Shown: positions 11,039 through 22,766, counted from the stretch's first letter. The stretch: 64,000 nt of DNA from Metridium senile (GCA_949775045.1 OX459097.1:6465685-6529684), one strand, 5' to 3'. Numbers and translations: made by a program. The notes: a model not told the origin generated them from the letters alone.

Positions 11039-11372
11039 GAACGTGACTTGCTTCACGAAGCCTACAAAGCGAACACCGTCAACACGGCATGAAAACATTC
11101 AACTCGGCCTGTCTGAAAACCACTCTCAACAACGTAAATTGCCTCAAAAATTGCACAAATTGCTTTAGTAACTATCTATCTTTCTTGTTCTGACGTTCAA
11201 TTTTCAAGAACAACCTCAAGTTTTCGAACTCAGTATATTGCATACTCAAATCTTCGTAGCCGCGCTTTGAGGGGAGGGGACGGGTGAAATCTTTGTAACA
11301 CAGGCATCCCGGTACATATAAATATATGTCGAGCAGATTCATACAGCCCCCTCCCCCCCCCCCCCCCCCCCC
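10996..11372. repeat. Region capped by long G and C runs
   Basis: A ~42 base G run (10996-11037) and a ~22 base C run (11349-11372) face each other across ~310 bp, as in the G/C-capped MITEs elsewhere in this window. No matching TIR beyond the homopolymers could be read, so an element is only suspected. No gene is seen. Confidence 0.4.
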
Positions 11373-11657
11373 AAAAAAAAACACAAATGCTTCAATAACT
11401 GAATTGAATCTTTTTTTTCGTGACGTTTATTTCTCAAAAGGTTAATCTTGATAATAATGTTTCTGAGACTTTCATTTTCTCAATAAAAACATGATGGCAT
11501 TTGGGATAAGGACATTTCTTATTAAAATAACCTAAAATTATTGATTATTTGTTTATTTTTGTGCACATTTTAAACATTTTGCAAACATTAATCAACCAAT
11601 TTAGTTCTTCTTCACATTTTACTATTAGTGGCTCAGGATAGCTTTGTGTAAATTTAG

Positions 11658-11840
11658 CAAATCGAATGTGGTTTAGCGTTGTCTGTACTCTTATCGACAA
11701 CGATATTCGTCATGACAGTGGTCAAAATGTTGTGGACTCACGACGCGCAGCGGAGTGAGTCAGCAACAAATTTTGACCACTGTCATGACGAATATCGTTG
11801 TCGATAAGAGTACAGACAACGCTAAACCACATTCGATTTG
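11658..11840. mobile_element. Foldback element, ~70 bp arms
   Basis: Arms start CAAATCGAATGTGGTTTAGC and end with the complement GCTAAACCACATTCGATTTG. They are almost identical over ~70 bp around a loop containing GACTCACGACGCGCAGCGG. Weaker pairing continues outward. Flanks 11400-11650 and 11850-12840 are AT-rich and show no gene I can support. Confidence 0.7.
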
Positions 11841-12973
11841 TTTTTTACAACACAAACCAAATTAAATGTACAAAAAGTAAAATGTCAGTTAACGAACGAA
11901 AAATGACGAATTTGTCACGCATCGAACTCAATGGCTTCTCTTCAAGCTACGGAAAATCACACAATTTACGAAAATGATCAGTTTTTCAGCCGGAAAAAAA
12001 AAAGCTTATTTTCATACAGAAATACAGTGCACTGTTTGTCTTGAGAGACTACTAAGTGAAGTTAGAAAACTAAAAGTACAAGAACGTCAAACACGGCCGA
12101 TAAGCAGCTTGGTTCAGGTCTCACCCTTTCAAAAAAATTGTATTTTAAATACATTAAAACTGATTATATAGAAGATTACACAATACCTGATATGCTAGCC
12201 TTTGAACAACATTCTAAGCTTTTCAAATCAGTCTTGAAAGAATGGTATTGCTCGTCAAAAATGTAATTTTGAGCACGTTTTTTTGAAAAGACTACAGAAT
12301 TGATTGTAAGTGAAGATTTGTCGAAAAGACTGAAAAAACGCATAAAATTAAAACGACAACAGCTCCATGACAGCATAGTTACATTTATTACAATTTGCTA
12401 CTTACAAAAAAGTAATTTCCATTGATAGTTTATCCATAAACTTCTTTTTAAAATCCTTTTTTGACAAAAAAACTTTGTGGATGACAAACTTTCCCTCAAT
12501 TCCGCACGAGTGTTGTGTGACATGATGACGTGATCACCGTTGTCTAGATCTGGACTCTTATTTACCACGGTAAATCAACCAATCAGCGCGCGAGAATTCA
12601 CACAAGTGTTGTAAAAATGTGAATTTATGAAACATTTTTAATGCTGTTTTAAAATACCAACCAATGGATCAAAACACCAAGCAGGCTAAAATGTCTAAAA
12701 TAAAACACAACTCTGGCTCTGTCATCTCCTTGGATATAATAAGATTTTTCCTATTTGTGTCTCAGGATAGGTTTCTATACGTATAATATGTCTAGTGTAT
12801 TAGAGCGTTATCAGTTGGCTCATGACTAACTGAATTTGCTTTCACCCTCCGGACTTTCCAAAGTGGCCGCTTAAGGTTGGCCTTAGAATAGAGGTATAGG
12901 TATAGTAGATTTGGGACTTTTTATTGTGACCCCCTAATAGAGGGTGACCGCTTAATAGAGGTACCACTGTATA

Positions 12974-13105
12974 CACCTAATTCAAAAAAGGTTGACGGGG
13001 CGAACGGCGATTGGCGATTGAAATTCCTATTGTCCACGACTGTGGACAATACGAATTTCAATCGCCAATCGCCGTTCGCCCCGTCAACCTTTTTTGAATT
13101 AGGTG
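12974..13105. mobile_element. Near-perfect palindromic MITE with TA flanks
   Basis: Arms of ~60 bp (CACCTAATTCAAAAAAGGTT ... AACCTTTTTTGAATTAGGTG) meet at GTCCACGACTGTGGAC. TA is present at 12972-12973 and 13106-13107. It abuts 'ATAGAGGTACCACTGTA', which resembles another mariner/pogo-like terminus. The high arm identity suggests a recent insertion. Confidence 0.75.
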
Positions 13106-13204
13106 TATGTATTGTATGATCTATGTATGATACATGATGAATTTCAATCCCTCAGAATCCCTTCTGTTCAGGAGCCCGAGTTATCGCTCACAGAGCGTCT
13201 AGTT

Positions 13205-13300
13205 TAATTTATAGTTATTTTGTTATATTTTATGTTATAGCGCATAGAGCATTTATTTGGATACGCGCTCATATAAATGTAAAATATTATTATTATTTTA
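13205..13300 (+). mobile_element. LINE 3' tail with ATT repeat
   Basis: GTTATAGCGCATAGAGCATT...GATACGCGCTCATATAAATG is followed by (ATT)n. The same tail occurs at 48195-48262. It resembles CR1/L2-type 3' ends with short tandem repeats in place of poly-A. Confidence 0.55.
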
Positions 13301-13332
13301 AGAAAAAGTACGACTGATTTTAGTTTAGACAT

Positions 13333-13360
13333 GTTTCGGCGATTCAATCGCCTTCGTCAG
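13333..13360 (-). ncRNA. Hammerhead-ribozyme-like core
   Basis: Read on the minus strand it is CTGACGA, a stem-loop GGCGATT-G-AATCGCC, then GAAAC: the CUGANGA / stem II / GAAA core of hammerhead ribozymes. It lies just 3' of a Penelope-like GIY-YIG remnant on the same strand, and Penelope-like elements are known to carry hammerheads. I could not define stems I and III or the cleavage site by eye, so activity is unproven. Confidence 0.4.
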
Positions 13361-13438
13361 TGATTTTAATGGTACGTTGCTGGGTATAAATATCAAGAAA
13401 ATTAACATAATTACAAAAAGTATACCCATGGGAATAAA

Positions 13439-13835
13439 TTACAATTTGAGGTTTATGTTTGAATGAAAGAGTTGTTGGTTTAACGAGGGATTGAGCCACT
13501 TAATGTGTAACGCCTCATTTAGTTTTAGCTGGTATGTGGAGGCGGCAGTATTTATTATTGTGAAACACTCCTTGTCACAACAATCTCTACAATTCGCAGA
13601 GCGATGTAGATGCTGGTAAATGTGTGAGGACTTATCCCGAGAGAGGTGTTCGTTTGCACGTGTTCGAAAGTGGCGGGGAAGATTCCCCCACGTAACAAGC
13701 AGAACAGCTTGCGAAAATAAATTTATAAACCACACGTGAACGTAACTCTCTAGGGGGAAAAATAACTTTTGCTAGAATACTCATAGTCAAAATAAAACAA
13801 ACCCTTTTTTGTACAACAAAGCAAAATGGTAAATA
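13439..13835 (-). pseudogene. Penelope-like element, GIY-YIG endonuclease remnant
   Basis: The minus strand encodes VVYKFIFASCSACYVGE, a GIY-YIG-type start. After a frameshift near 13680 comes HFRTRANEHLSRDKSSHIYQ, then ALHIKWLNPSLNQQL. This order (Y-V-G core, R-x-x-E-H helix, K/N-E-A-L-x-I-x-x-x-x-P-x-L-N end) is the C-terminal endonuclease of Penelope-like retroelements. Upstream sequence to ~14070 may be decayed reverse-transcriptase linker but is not recognisable. It is broken and not expected to make protein. Confidence 0.75.
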
Positions 13836-14727
13836 TCGAGTGACATACCGATCGCTTTTAATACTAGCTTGTAAGATTTTTTTTTTTAGGTTGGAGAGCT
13901 TGCACCTACGAATATTAAATGGTCCGTCCCTCAGCAAAGTAATAAGCGACCGTTGATAACTATAAATACACGGAGATATAACAAGCGAATACAAACGCGA
14001 ACGATACTCTGCTGCCCATGTTCGGTCGTTTGGATTGGCCACGCTATTAAAAGGCTTAGTGATAGTAACCAAATACAGTCACTAAAATATTACTATAAGG
14101 TAGTAACTAATTTGGTATTAATTCAAGGTGTTGTTCAAGTGTTATTCAAGTGAATGTTTTCGCTCTACCAGAGGACCTGGGGGTGGATAGGGGTGCTCGA
14201 CGGACCTTATGAGAGTAATTGTCCTTCTAGCGTGCAAGTCTGTAGTAGTTGATAAACAACAAAGGAAAAAAGGCTTAGAGTCTATTAGACTATAAGTTTT
14301 TCCTTCACTTCATATCTGTTGCATACATATAACATATTTCAATGATTTTTGGCAACAGAGAAAGTGGATCGAGGCCCTAGCTTGGTCAAAATGAAAATAT
14401 ATAGGTTGATTGGTGTATCAAGATTTTTTAAAAGTTGATGAAATTGTTATGAAACTCACCATGAAAAACTAGCTAATTATGACTTGCTCAGTTGTAATTA
14501 ACTCCCTCCTTTGTATAGCTAGCGGGGTTTATGTTTTTTGACGCCCTTTAATTGTGCGACAAAATGGGCGAATATTGTAATTTTATAAATGAAATATCTT
14601 ATATTTATAATGAAATATCTTTTCAAAGTACTTTCTTTGTGAAACTCACAATCGGAAAACTAGCCAATTATAACTTGTTTGTAATTAACTCCGTCATTTG
14701 CATAGTGTTTATTTTTTACACCAGTTA

Positions 14728-14897
14728 CAGCGCAACGCGTAAAAGTATGGTCACTGATAATGTATTCGCATACTTCTGTCTCGCCATCGATCCAATCAGC
14801 GTTGTAGGATTGTGTTATCTTGTCGCTGATTGGATCGATTGCGAGACAGAAGTATGCGAATACATTATCAGTGGCCATACTTTTACGCGTTGCGCTG
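14728..14897. mobile_element. Tc1/mariner-type foldback MITE, copy B
   Basis: Same family as 4098-4279, with CAGCGCAACGCGTAAAAGTA ends and TA on both sides (14726-14727, 14898-14899). The tandem-duplicate partner at ~15462 ('CCCGTTAATTGTGCGAC') gives the empty site, again predicting an exact TA duplication. The two MITE copies differ mainly in the loop. Confidence 0.85.
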
Positions 14898-15003
14898 TAA
14901 TTGTGCGACCAAATGGGCGAATTGTAATGATCTAATACTGAGTAGGACCACATGCAACGTCGCCAATAATACGCCTATTTAGCAGATTGCGAACAGTTCT
15001 TCT

Positions 15004-15322
<319 letters not shown>

Positions 15323-16600
15323 GAATAAGTCTGCATCCAATTTTGAGGTGGGTGTGCCTGCTCGTTACTAATCAAGCAAGATTTAGAGGAGGAAAGGATC
15401 CGGTGACATTTAACTTGTTTGTAATTAACTCCCTCCTTTGTATAGTGTTAATTTTTTACGCCCGTTAATTGTGCGACAAAATGGGCGAATATTGTAATGA
15501 AATATCTATTTTAAAGGTTCTTACTTTGTGAAACTCACAATCGGAAAACTAAAAAAATAATAACTTGTTTGTAATTAACTCGGTCCTTTTTATAGTGTTA
15601 ATTTTTACGCCCGTTTATTGTGCAACAAAATGGGCGAATTGTAATAATCTAATATGAGTACAGCGAGTCTTACGTACGACCTCATGCAACGTCGTCAATA
15701 TATACTACGCCTATTCAGAAATCAGCGATCAGTTCTTCCCTTACTTGAGTAAGTCTGCATCTACTTCGCCAGTTGAGGTGGGCGTGCCCTAATCAGCGAG
15801 ATTTAGAGGAGGAAAGGAGCCGGTGACATTTGGATCTATCTTTCCCTGGCACAGCGCTTCCCAGATTGCAGTCTTCTACAAAATAGCCCCCATTAGAAGT
15901 ACCTCAAGTTCATTCAAATACTCGATTAACAGCTGAGACGAATATACTCTAAAGGCTTACACAGCGCACAAGATAATTCAAAGATCCTGTGAAGAAAGTG
16001 CGAAAGCGACCTGGTTACGAAGTTACTGTGACAAGTAATGTAAGTTTGAAATGTTTGTGTAGTATATCTTGATCTTTATCGGGAATAAAGACCGCCGGTC
16101 CCAACATTTTTAAAAAAACATCTAGTATATTTTAGTGTTGTTTTTGAAAATTCCCGAAGAGCATTCCCGATATTGATATTGATATTCCTGAATTGCCTCG
16201 TGGCATTAATCATTAGTAACATTGTAGCACATTGAAGCAAAATTTAACCGTTGTACTTGTACTCGTTTTCCTTGTTCGCCACCATAACGAAAAAAAAAAA
16301 AATCCGTTAATTCTTTAAAATTCTATTTGTCAAAAAATTGTTCGCTTTGAATGAATGAATGTTTTATTTGCTCATTTTTACATGTATTTTACATATATAT
16401 ATATATTTTTATAAACTTGTTATAGCTTACATATATATATATATATTACTTTTATTTTATTTTACAAAATTGTTTTAATAATATTTTGAGCGTGAGGGCT
16501 AAATTAACTAAAGTTTTCTAGTTAGCTCCACATATAGAAGAAAAATTCCCCCAAATATTGTATGGAAATTTATTCTTTGGCCTATTTTTTGCTAAAAAGT

Positions 16601-16870
16601 ATAAAATGATATAGATCTAATATCTTTATGATTTCGAATTGGAATGTTTAGTTTTGGAGTTCATTTAACTCGCCTAGTTTCTCTTAGTTTTTTAGAATTG
16701 TAATTGGTGTAAAATTTTCATCTTTATAGAATAAGTGTTTTGCAGAACGTTATAAGAAGTATAGAATGATATAGATCTAATATCTTTATGATTTCGAATT
16801 TGAATGTTTAGTTTTGGAGTTCATTTAACTCGCCGAGATTCACTTAGTTTTAGGTGTGTAAAGGCGTTCA
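16601..16870 (+). repeat. 160-bp tandem duplication upstream of LINE
   Basis: ATGATATAGATCTAATATCT and ~110 following bases at 16601 are repeated at 16761 (period 160). The pair ends just before the first Met of the LINE leader ORF at 16890. Tandem 5' UTR monomers that carry promoter activity are known in some LINEs; that role here is inference. Confidence 0.7.
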
Positions 16871-17539
16871 CCTGTTTATTGACAGCGAGCATGGATAGAC
16901 GTATCGCTTTGGTCTCGGCGATTTTTCTTATTTTTTTCCTTCCTTCGGCCATAATTTTTGAAAACTACAATCCCAGGTTATACCTAATTTCTGATCGATG
17001 GAAATCGACACTTGGTCGAAATTCCTTATAACTAGAGCCAAAACGTACGGAATACAACGACAACAAGAAAATGCAAATGGCTTAAGAGTCGCGTACATTA
17101 TTATTACAATTCCACTGCATCGTTTAATGTTACAATACATCAACAATACTTTCTCTGGCGATATTCATCTAAAACCAGTCCCTGACGTGAATTCCAAAGA
17201 TAAGACTAATTTAAATCGAAATGCAATTCAGTGAAATGTTCAAAATGTCTTAGAACAGTACAGCGAAATCACAAGTGACTACAATGCAACAAATGTTTTG
17301 ATTTAATTCACGCTCGACGTGCAAGCATAAATATTAATTTGTGCGAAACCATCCAAGTCAACCAACTTAAAGTTTGGACCTGTGGAAACTGTGAGTTATC
17401 TGAACTTCCTTTCTTCAATGTGAAAGACCTGGATTCTGACCTGGATCTACCCTGGATTCGACGTTAATAGAGGACAATGACATAACTTCGAGCGATTTGC
17501 ATTTGAATTCAGACTCTCATCTAGATGAGCTCGTTAAGA

Positions 17540-17818
17540 AGGCCTGCCCCTGGACCTTAAATCGCATTAAATCACATTAAATCGCCTTAAATCGCCTTAA
17601 ATCGCCTTAAACCGCACTAAAACGCCTTAAAACTTCACTTGAAGTTTGGCCATATTTTCTTAAATCGCCTTAAATCGCCTTAAATCGCCTTAAATCGCAC
17701 TGAAACGCCTTAAAACTTCACTCGAAGTTTGGCCATATTTTCTTAAATCGCATTAAATCGCCTTAAAACGCTTTAAATCGCATTAAATTACGGCGATTTA
17801 AGGTCCAGGGGCAGGCCT
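17540..17818. mobile_element. TIR element with TTAAATCGCC minisatellite core
   Basis: Ends AGGCCTGCCCCTGGACCTTA and the complement TAAGGTCCAGGGGCAGGCCT are flanked by a perfect 6-bp duplication TTAAGA (17534-17539, 17819-17824). The interior is a tandem array of (T)TAAATCGCC units in two blocks, each ending with a 'TTGAAGTTTGGCCATATTTT'-like segment. It is inserted in the LINE coding region. Confidence 0.85.
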
Positions 17819-17975
17819 TTAAGAGGCAAAGGCAGCTTTCTATTTTATGCACCTTGACACGCAGTGTATGACAACTACCTTTGACGAACGACTACTAGTA
17901 ATACAAAGATATGGTTTTGATGTAGTTACACTCGAAGCGAAACATGGCTCAAAGACAATCCTCAGCTAGCTACTT

Positions 17976-19159
17976 TTTTTTTTTTTTTTTTAACAACATT
18001 TTATTAAGCAACACATAAAACATTTACAATAAATATAGAATAGTACGTTATTTACAATTAATGAAAAATACACTATAAGAGTACTCTTCTAGATTTTACA
18101 TTTAAATATAGAACACGTTATTTACAATTAATGAAGATTTCACTAGAAGTGTACTCTTCTAGATTTTTATCAAATAATAAAAAATATATAAATGTACACA
18201 GAATTAAAGGGAAAAATAAAAACCAAAAAAAAAATAAACACAACTTGTGAACACAACTTGCCAAATGATATTACTTAAGAGCTGGTTCAATGAATTTCCA
18301 TTTATCAATATGTTTAAACACAACATTTCTTGTTTTCGCAATATGGTATTCTACATTTTTGTTATAACTTAAAACATTTAGAAAACTATTTAATGAGGGC
18401 CTTTTCAATTTATCTCTCCACTTGTATATTGTTATTTTAAAATACAATATAATATAATTCACTATTCTATCGTCTACACCTAGAATAATGTTTTCGTAAT
18501 TGCTTTCAGGTAATTTTATTTCATACTTCTCAAAGTGATTTCTTATATCATAATAGAGGTTCTTTGATTCCACGCAGTCCACAAACAAATGATAAACTGT
18601 TTCCGAATATACTGAACAAAAAGAACAAGAGGGATAATCTAGAATTTTGAAACGATGCAGATCACGATTAAGATATAATATATTATTCAATATCTTATAC
18701 TGAAAATGTCTAGAGTAAGTGTCTATAGACGTTTTATAGATTCTATTATATATTGTAGTCCAAACCAGTTCGCTATTTGGACTAATAACCTGAGAAATCT
18801 TTGATTGTGAAGTCGGGGTCTTAAACTTTTTTTCCATAAACCAATTATATAATGTTTTGTTTTTTATCTTGTCAAAGTCAAATCGGGACTCTCCGATTTT
18901 CATATACATTTTTGAGTAATTTCCTTCATATTTTTGTTTTTTAATGAGAGATTTCCATTCTGCCGGAATAGCGTGTATTATCCCAGTCCATTTAAAAAAA
19001 TCTTTATTTGATAATCCTTTCGTTTTTGCATGTTCCCAATTGTAATTGCCGTTATTGTCACATAAATCGAAAATTTTGTCGATGTTTTTTTCTGAAAATT
19101 CCTTATATAGAACTGATTTTTCTCCTATTTGAATATATTTGTTGTTCCATTAATTAAGT
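17976..19159 (-). mobile_element. L1/Tx1-like LINE 3' fragment with poly-A and 12-bp TSD
   Basis: A minus-strand, 5'-truncated insertion. A poly-T run at ~17976-17990 is its poly-A tail. The flanks AGCTAGCTACTT (17964-17975 and 19160-19171) form a perfect 12-bp duplication that disappears cleanly on removal, rejoining the host LINE's endonuclease frame. It carries the ORF at 18271-18909. Intact TSD and poly-A suggest a fairly recent event. Confidence 0.9.
18271..18909 (-). CDS. LINE ORF2 C-terminal region (zf-RVT-like), truncated
   Basis: An open frame of 212 codons with no stop. It matches the C-terminal, post-RT part of L1/Tx1-type ORF2 proteins: RHFQYKILNNILYLNRDLHRF, then CSFCSVYSETVYHLFVDC (a C-x2-C ... 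H-x4-C zinc-binding 'zf-RVT' pattern at about residues 95-112) and a basic tail ending KWKFIEPALK. The catalytic reverse transcriptase is missing because the insertion is 5' truncated, so the apparent Met start is internal. It probably makes no functional protein. More coding remnant lies between 18910 and ~19150. Confidence 0.75.
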   Translation of the reverse strand: MYMKIGESRFDFDKIKNKTLYNWFMEKKFKTPTSQSKISQVISPNSELVWTTIYNRIYKTSIDTYSRHFQYKILNNILYLNRDLHRFKILDYPSCSFCSVYSETVYHLFVDCVESKNLYYDIRNHFEKYEIKLPESNYENIILGVDDRIVNYIILYFKITIYKWRDKLKRPSLNSFLNVLSYNKNVEYHIAKTRNVVFKHIDKWKFIEPALK

Positions 19160-20784
19160 AGCTAGCTACTTAACAATCTTGCTATTCCTGGCTATGAAAA
19201 TTAGTTCAGAAATAGAGACAAAATCAAAGGCGGAGGTGTCGGCGCATACACTAAAGAAAATGTCAAATGCAAACGACGGAAAGATATTGAATCAAGTAAT
19301 TACCCTGAACTGGAATATCTATGGCTTGAAATCCAAGGGTGCAACAGACATATCCACCTTCTAATGGGAACAATATACAGATCAACACGAATATTGGATC
19401 CCCAACAGTGGTTATCCAAAATGGAGAGTATGCTGTCGGATTTAACAGCCATGTGGGATGGTCTACTGGTAATATCAGGTGATATGAACATCGACATGCT
19501 CAAACCATCTGATCCATTGACTAAGAAGTACACAGATTTATTATATACGTTCCATCTAACCCAACACGTACCTAGAAATTGCTACAAGAGTCATGCAAAC
19601 TAGTGAAACATTGATCGACCTCATTATCTCGTACGACCCTCGTCGGGTCACATACACAAGTGTGCTTCCGTGCTCAAATGTGAGTGACCATGACGCCGCC
19701 CCATATGCGTGCCTTAACATCGCGTCGAATGTTTTGTCCCGCGATTTAAGTTGATAAGAAACGAACGAGGATTCAAAGAAGAAGATTTCGTTCGACCCGG
19801 AAGAGAAATTGGATTTCTTCAATAAACTCGTATCAGAATGCATTGAACGTCATGCTCCAATATAACGCACAAAGATTACACGACCACCAGCAGCCTCCTG
19901 ACTGCATGATGAGGGAATTAAAGATCTTCAGACCGAGAGAGACGTCTTACGTCACAGGGCGCACTCACAGAAAACGCCAGATGCCTGGAAAGCATTCCTT
20001 GATGTTCGGAATTGTTTAAAAACTAAAATCAAAGAAGCAAAACGATATTTCATCAACACCGCACTATCGTCGTCAAAACCCAAGGCGATCTGGCGCATTA
20101 TACATCGCATACTGAATCCATGTTCACAGCCTCTACGGTTAGACGTCAACAAATGAAATAACTATTTTGCAGAAACAGCTCATCGCACTGTTGGAGATTC
20201 AAACGTCGAATTCGACGTTAAAGAAGACTTGTTGAGCTTTGTTCACAACCTACAACCTGGATCCTCAGAATTTGAACAATTTACCTTACGCTACATCACA
20301 TACGAGGAGTTTCTCCGTGAGATCAAATCTATTCGTATGGATACATCTATAGGACCAGACCAACTACCAGCTAAATACCTAAAGCCTGTTGCAGAACTAC
20401 TTGCAGGTCGATTGACTGATATCATTAACTCATTTATTAGTATATCGATGTTTCCTAAGTCGTGGAAAGTAGCTAGGATACCCCCAATCCCAAAGATCAA
20501 CAGCTCTACGGTCAGACATGCATCAGACATGCGACCAATATCGATACTTCCAGTACTTTCAAAGGTGTTTGAAAGACTCTTCCACCACCAAGTTATTGAT
20601 TACATCGACTCACTTACTTTATTCAAGGAGAACATATCAGGCTTTAGGAAGGGCCACTCAACAACTACCGTACTATTAGGGATCAGGGACGACATAACGC
20701 TTGCTATGAAGCGGGGAGAAGTTACACTTATGGTGCTGTCCGACTTCTCTAAAACATTTGATACCATCAAATATAAAACTGTCC

Positions 20785-20786
<2 letters not shown>

Positions 20787-20881
<95 letters not shown>
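20787..20881. repeat. (AAT)n microsatellite in LINE reverse transcriptase
   Basis: About 31 AAT units replace the part of the reverse transcriptase between the FSKTFDTIKYKT segment and the downstream 'ADDTTFY' segment at ~21025, so the catalytic core is partly lost. Confidence 0.95.
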
Positions 20882-20883
<2 letters not shown>

Positions 20884-22189
20884 TCTTTATTAACTAGTAA
20901 AAATACATACTAATTATTTACAATAAATATATCTAGATAACATACTAATGGGACCGCTAATCTTCATTCTTTATGTTGCTGATCTCCCATCATGTATAGA
21001 CGGAGTTAAATGCCATCAAAATGCCGACGATACAACGTTTTACAAACACTGCAAGCCAGCAATTTTCCACAAATGTGAATAAATTGGATATTGAATGGTC
21101 AAGGGAGGTTAATTTAGTTCTAAACCCTACCAAGACAAAAGTAATGCTATTGTCCACTTCGCAATTATCGAAAGTCCACAACATAGATGATGTAACACTA
21201 GACATATCTGTCAATAACATCACTCTAGAACGAGTTACTTCTAATAAGCTACTGGGCTCACACATTCATCAACATATGAATTGGGAAGAAAATGTTAAAC
21301 ATACTGCAGCGTCTTGTTATGCTACTATAACAACACTAAAGAAATTGAAGAATATTCTACCCTTCCACACCAAGAAGAAATAAGCACCGGCCCTTGTCTT
21401 AAGTAAACTAAACTACATTGATATTGTATGTCATCCTCTCCCAGACTATTCAATGAAACGACTCCAGAAAGTTCAAAAAGCCGCAGCCAGCATTGTACTT
21501 GGCAGATACGCTCTACCTAAGACATCTTATTGAAACTCAAGTAACTCTCAGTGAAAGAGCATACAAAGCAAATGGCATTTGCTCAAAATTGACTGCCCAT
21601 AAAGCCATACACAACCCTACTTGGCCGGATTATTACAAAACTTAAAATTTACCATAACAACAGACACCTATACGGTCAAATAACAGTATTCAACACTGGA
21701 GAGGCCTTTGGTGGCTAAAATATTGCAAATCCAAACTGCTAATCTTTTTAATGAGCTACCAGGCGCAGTTAGAAATCGTTTGAACTTTCACACTTTTTGT
21801 AAAGCCACTAAGAAAATTATTTATAACAAGGCTCTTGAATGCCGAGCCGAGCCGAGACGGGCCGAGGTAATCACAAAGAGAGTAATTCTTTAGTTTTGAA
21901 TAAACGCACAACAAAAGGATTAAGGATTTTTGACTTTTTAGCTTGTTAATATTTATAAAGGTTTTTTTTTATTCGGATCAGTGAATTCAACTATTTTTGG
22001 AAATGAAATATAAATGAAAGTTAATGTTCATAGGTGAATCAAACTCCTTGTTTGGAAAAAAAACGGGAAAATTGATAGATGGGTGAGGGGTGGTCATTCG
22101 ATCGACCGATACTCCTCCAGGGTCTTATCTCATTAGTATTCATTGATCAACCATTATGACGTCATGTTTTCACGTGGTGTGCTCATTAA

Positions 22190-22375
22190 ATCCTACTCCC
22201 TGCTCATCAAATCCCGCGCCCTTTTCATCAAATCCCGCGCCCTGCTTATCAAATCCCGCGCCCTGCTCATCAAATCCCTCGCCCTGCTCATCAAATCCCG
22301 CGCCCTTCTCATCAAATCCCGCGCCCTGCTCATCAAATCCCGCGCCCTGCTCATCAAATCCCTCGCCGGCCTGCT
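22190..22375. repeat. 21-bp minisatellite TCATCAAATCCCGCGCCCTGC
   Basis: About nine tandem 21-bp units of CTCATCAAATCCCGCGCCCT with few substitutions. Being in multiples of three it yields long open frames on both strands, which are artefacts. Flanks 21900-22190 hold no recognisable gene. Confidence 0.9.
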
Positions 22376-22495
22376 CATCTAATTTCCCCCTGCTCAGTAT
22401 GCTTCGCATGATTTCAAGGTATAATTCGGTGCGCACTCTACTACTACTGTCGCATGAGTTTTGTAGATTTTTGCTGAATAACTTTCTTGAAATAG

Positions 22496-22766
22496 GTATA
22501 CACCCTTTCCGAGAAAGTATGTCACACGTGAAAAGCACACAAGCTAGTGGCGCAAAGGATCATGGATCAGTTCAGAACCGAAATGTGCATTCGGAACGCC
22601 TTTCTTGTTGTTTAAGTCAGAATGGACATTTCTCAATGTAGCAATGTGGCCATAAAATCCCTGCGTTCTAATAAAGTATACATAGGTAACCCATAATCCC
22701 CTGCGCTACTAGTTTGTAGGCTTTTCACTTCACGGGTGACAAAGTTTCTCGGAAGGGGTATATGTG
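22496..22766. mobile_element. Imperfect foldback MITE just upstream of lectin gene
   Basis: Left arm CACCCTTTCCGAGAAAGT...CACACGTGAAAAGC pairs with right arm GCTTTTCACTTCACGGGTG...AAAGTTTCTCGGAAGGGGT. It ends ~80 bp before the lectin start codon, so it forms part of that gene's 5' flank or 5' UTR intron. Confidence 0.6.

Larger units (their letters stand above)
16890..21893 (+). mobile_element. Non-LTR retrotransposon with signal-like leader, 2A-like motif, PHD-like finger, EEP and RT (broken)
   Basis: The order runs as follows. A hydrophobic leader starts MDRRIALVSAIFLIFFLPSA at 16890. A decayed 2A-like motif (SGDIHLKPVP) lies at ~17150-17180. A cysteine-rich finger is at ~17265-17430 (CNKCFDLIHARRA, WTCGNCELSELPFF). 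AP-type endonuclease pieces are at 17920-17975 and 19172-19600 (ETWLKDNPQL, LAIPGYEN, ISGDMNIDML). Reverse transcriptase is at 20229-20785 (GPDQLPAKYLKPVAELL, SGFRKGHSTTTVLLGI) and continues after a microsatellite at 20990-21383. A C-terminal tail is at ~21700-21870. Frameshifts and stops show it is dead. It is interrupted by a MITE (17540-17818) and a second LINE (17976-19159). Motif style suggests the CR1/Jockey group. Confidence 0.8.

Noticed and set aside
13953..14153. Plus-strand frame opposite the Penelope-like remnant
   Set aside because: Shadow frame with no recognisable motif.
22190..22375. Regular 21-bp repeats resembling a CRISPR array
   Set aside because: No unique spacers; units are directly tandem, and the genome is eukaryotic. 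The same holds for 46440-47510 and 51960-53335.
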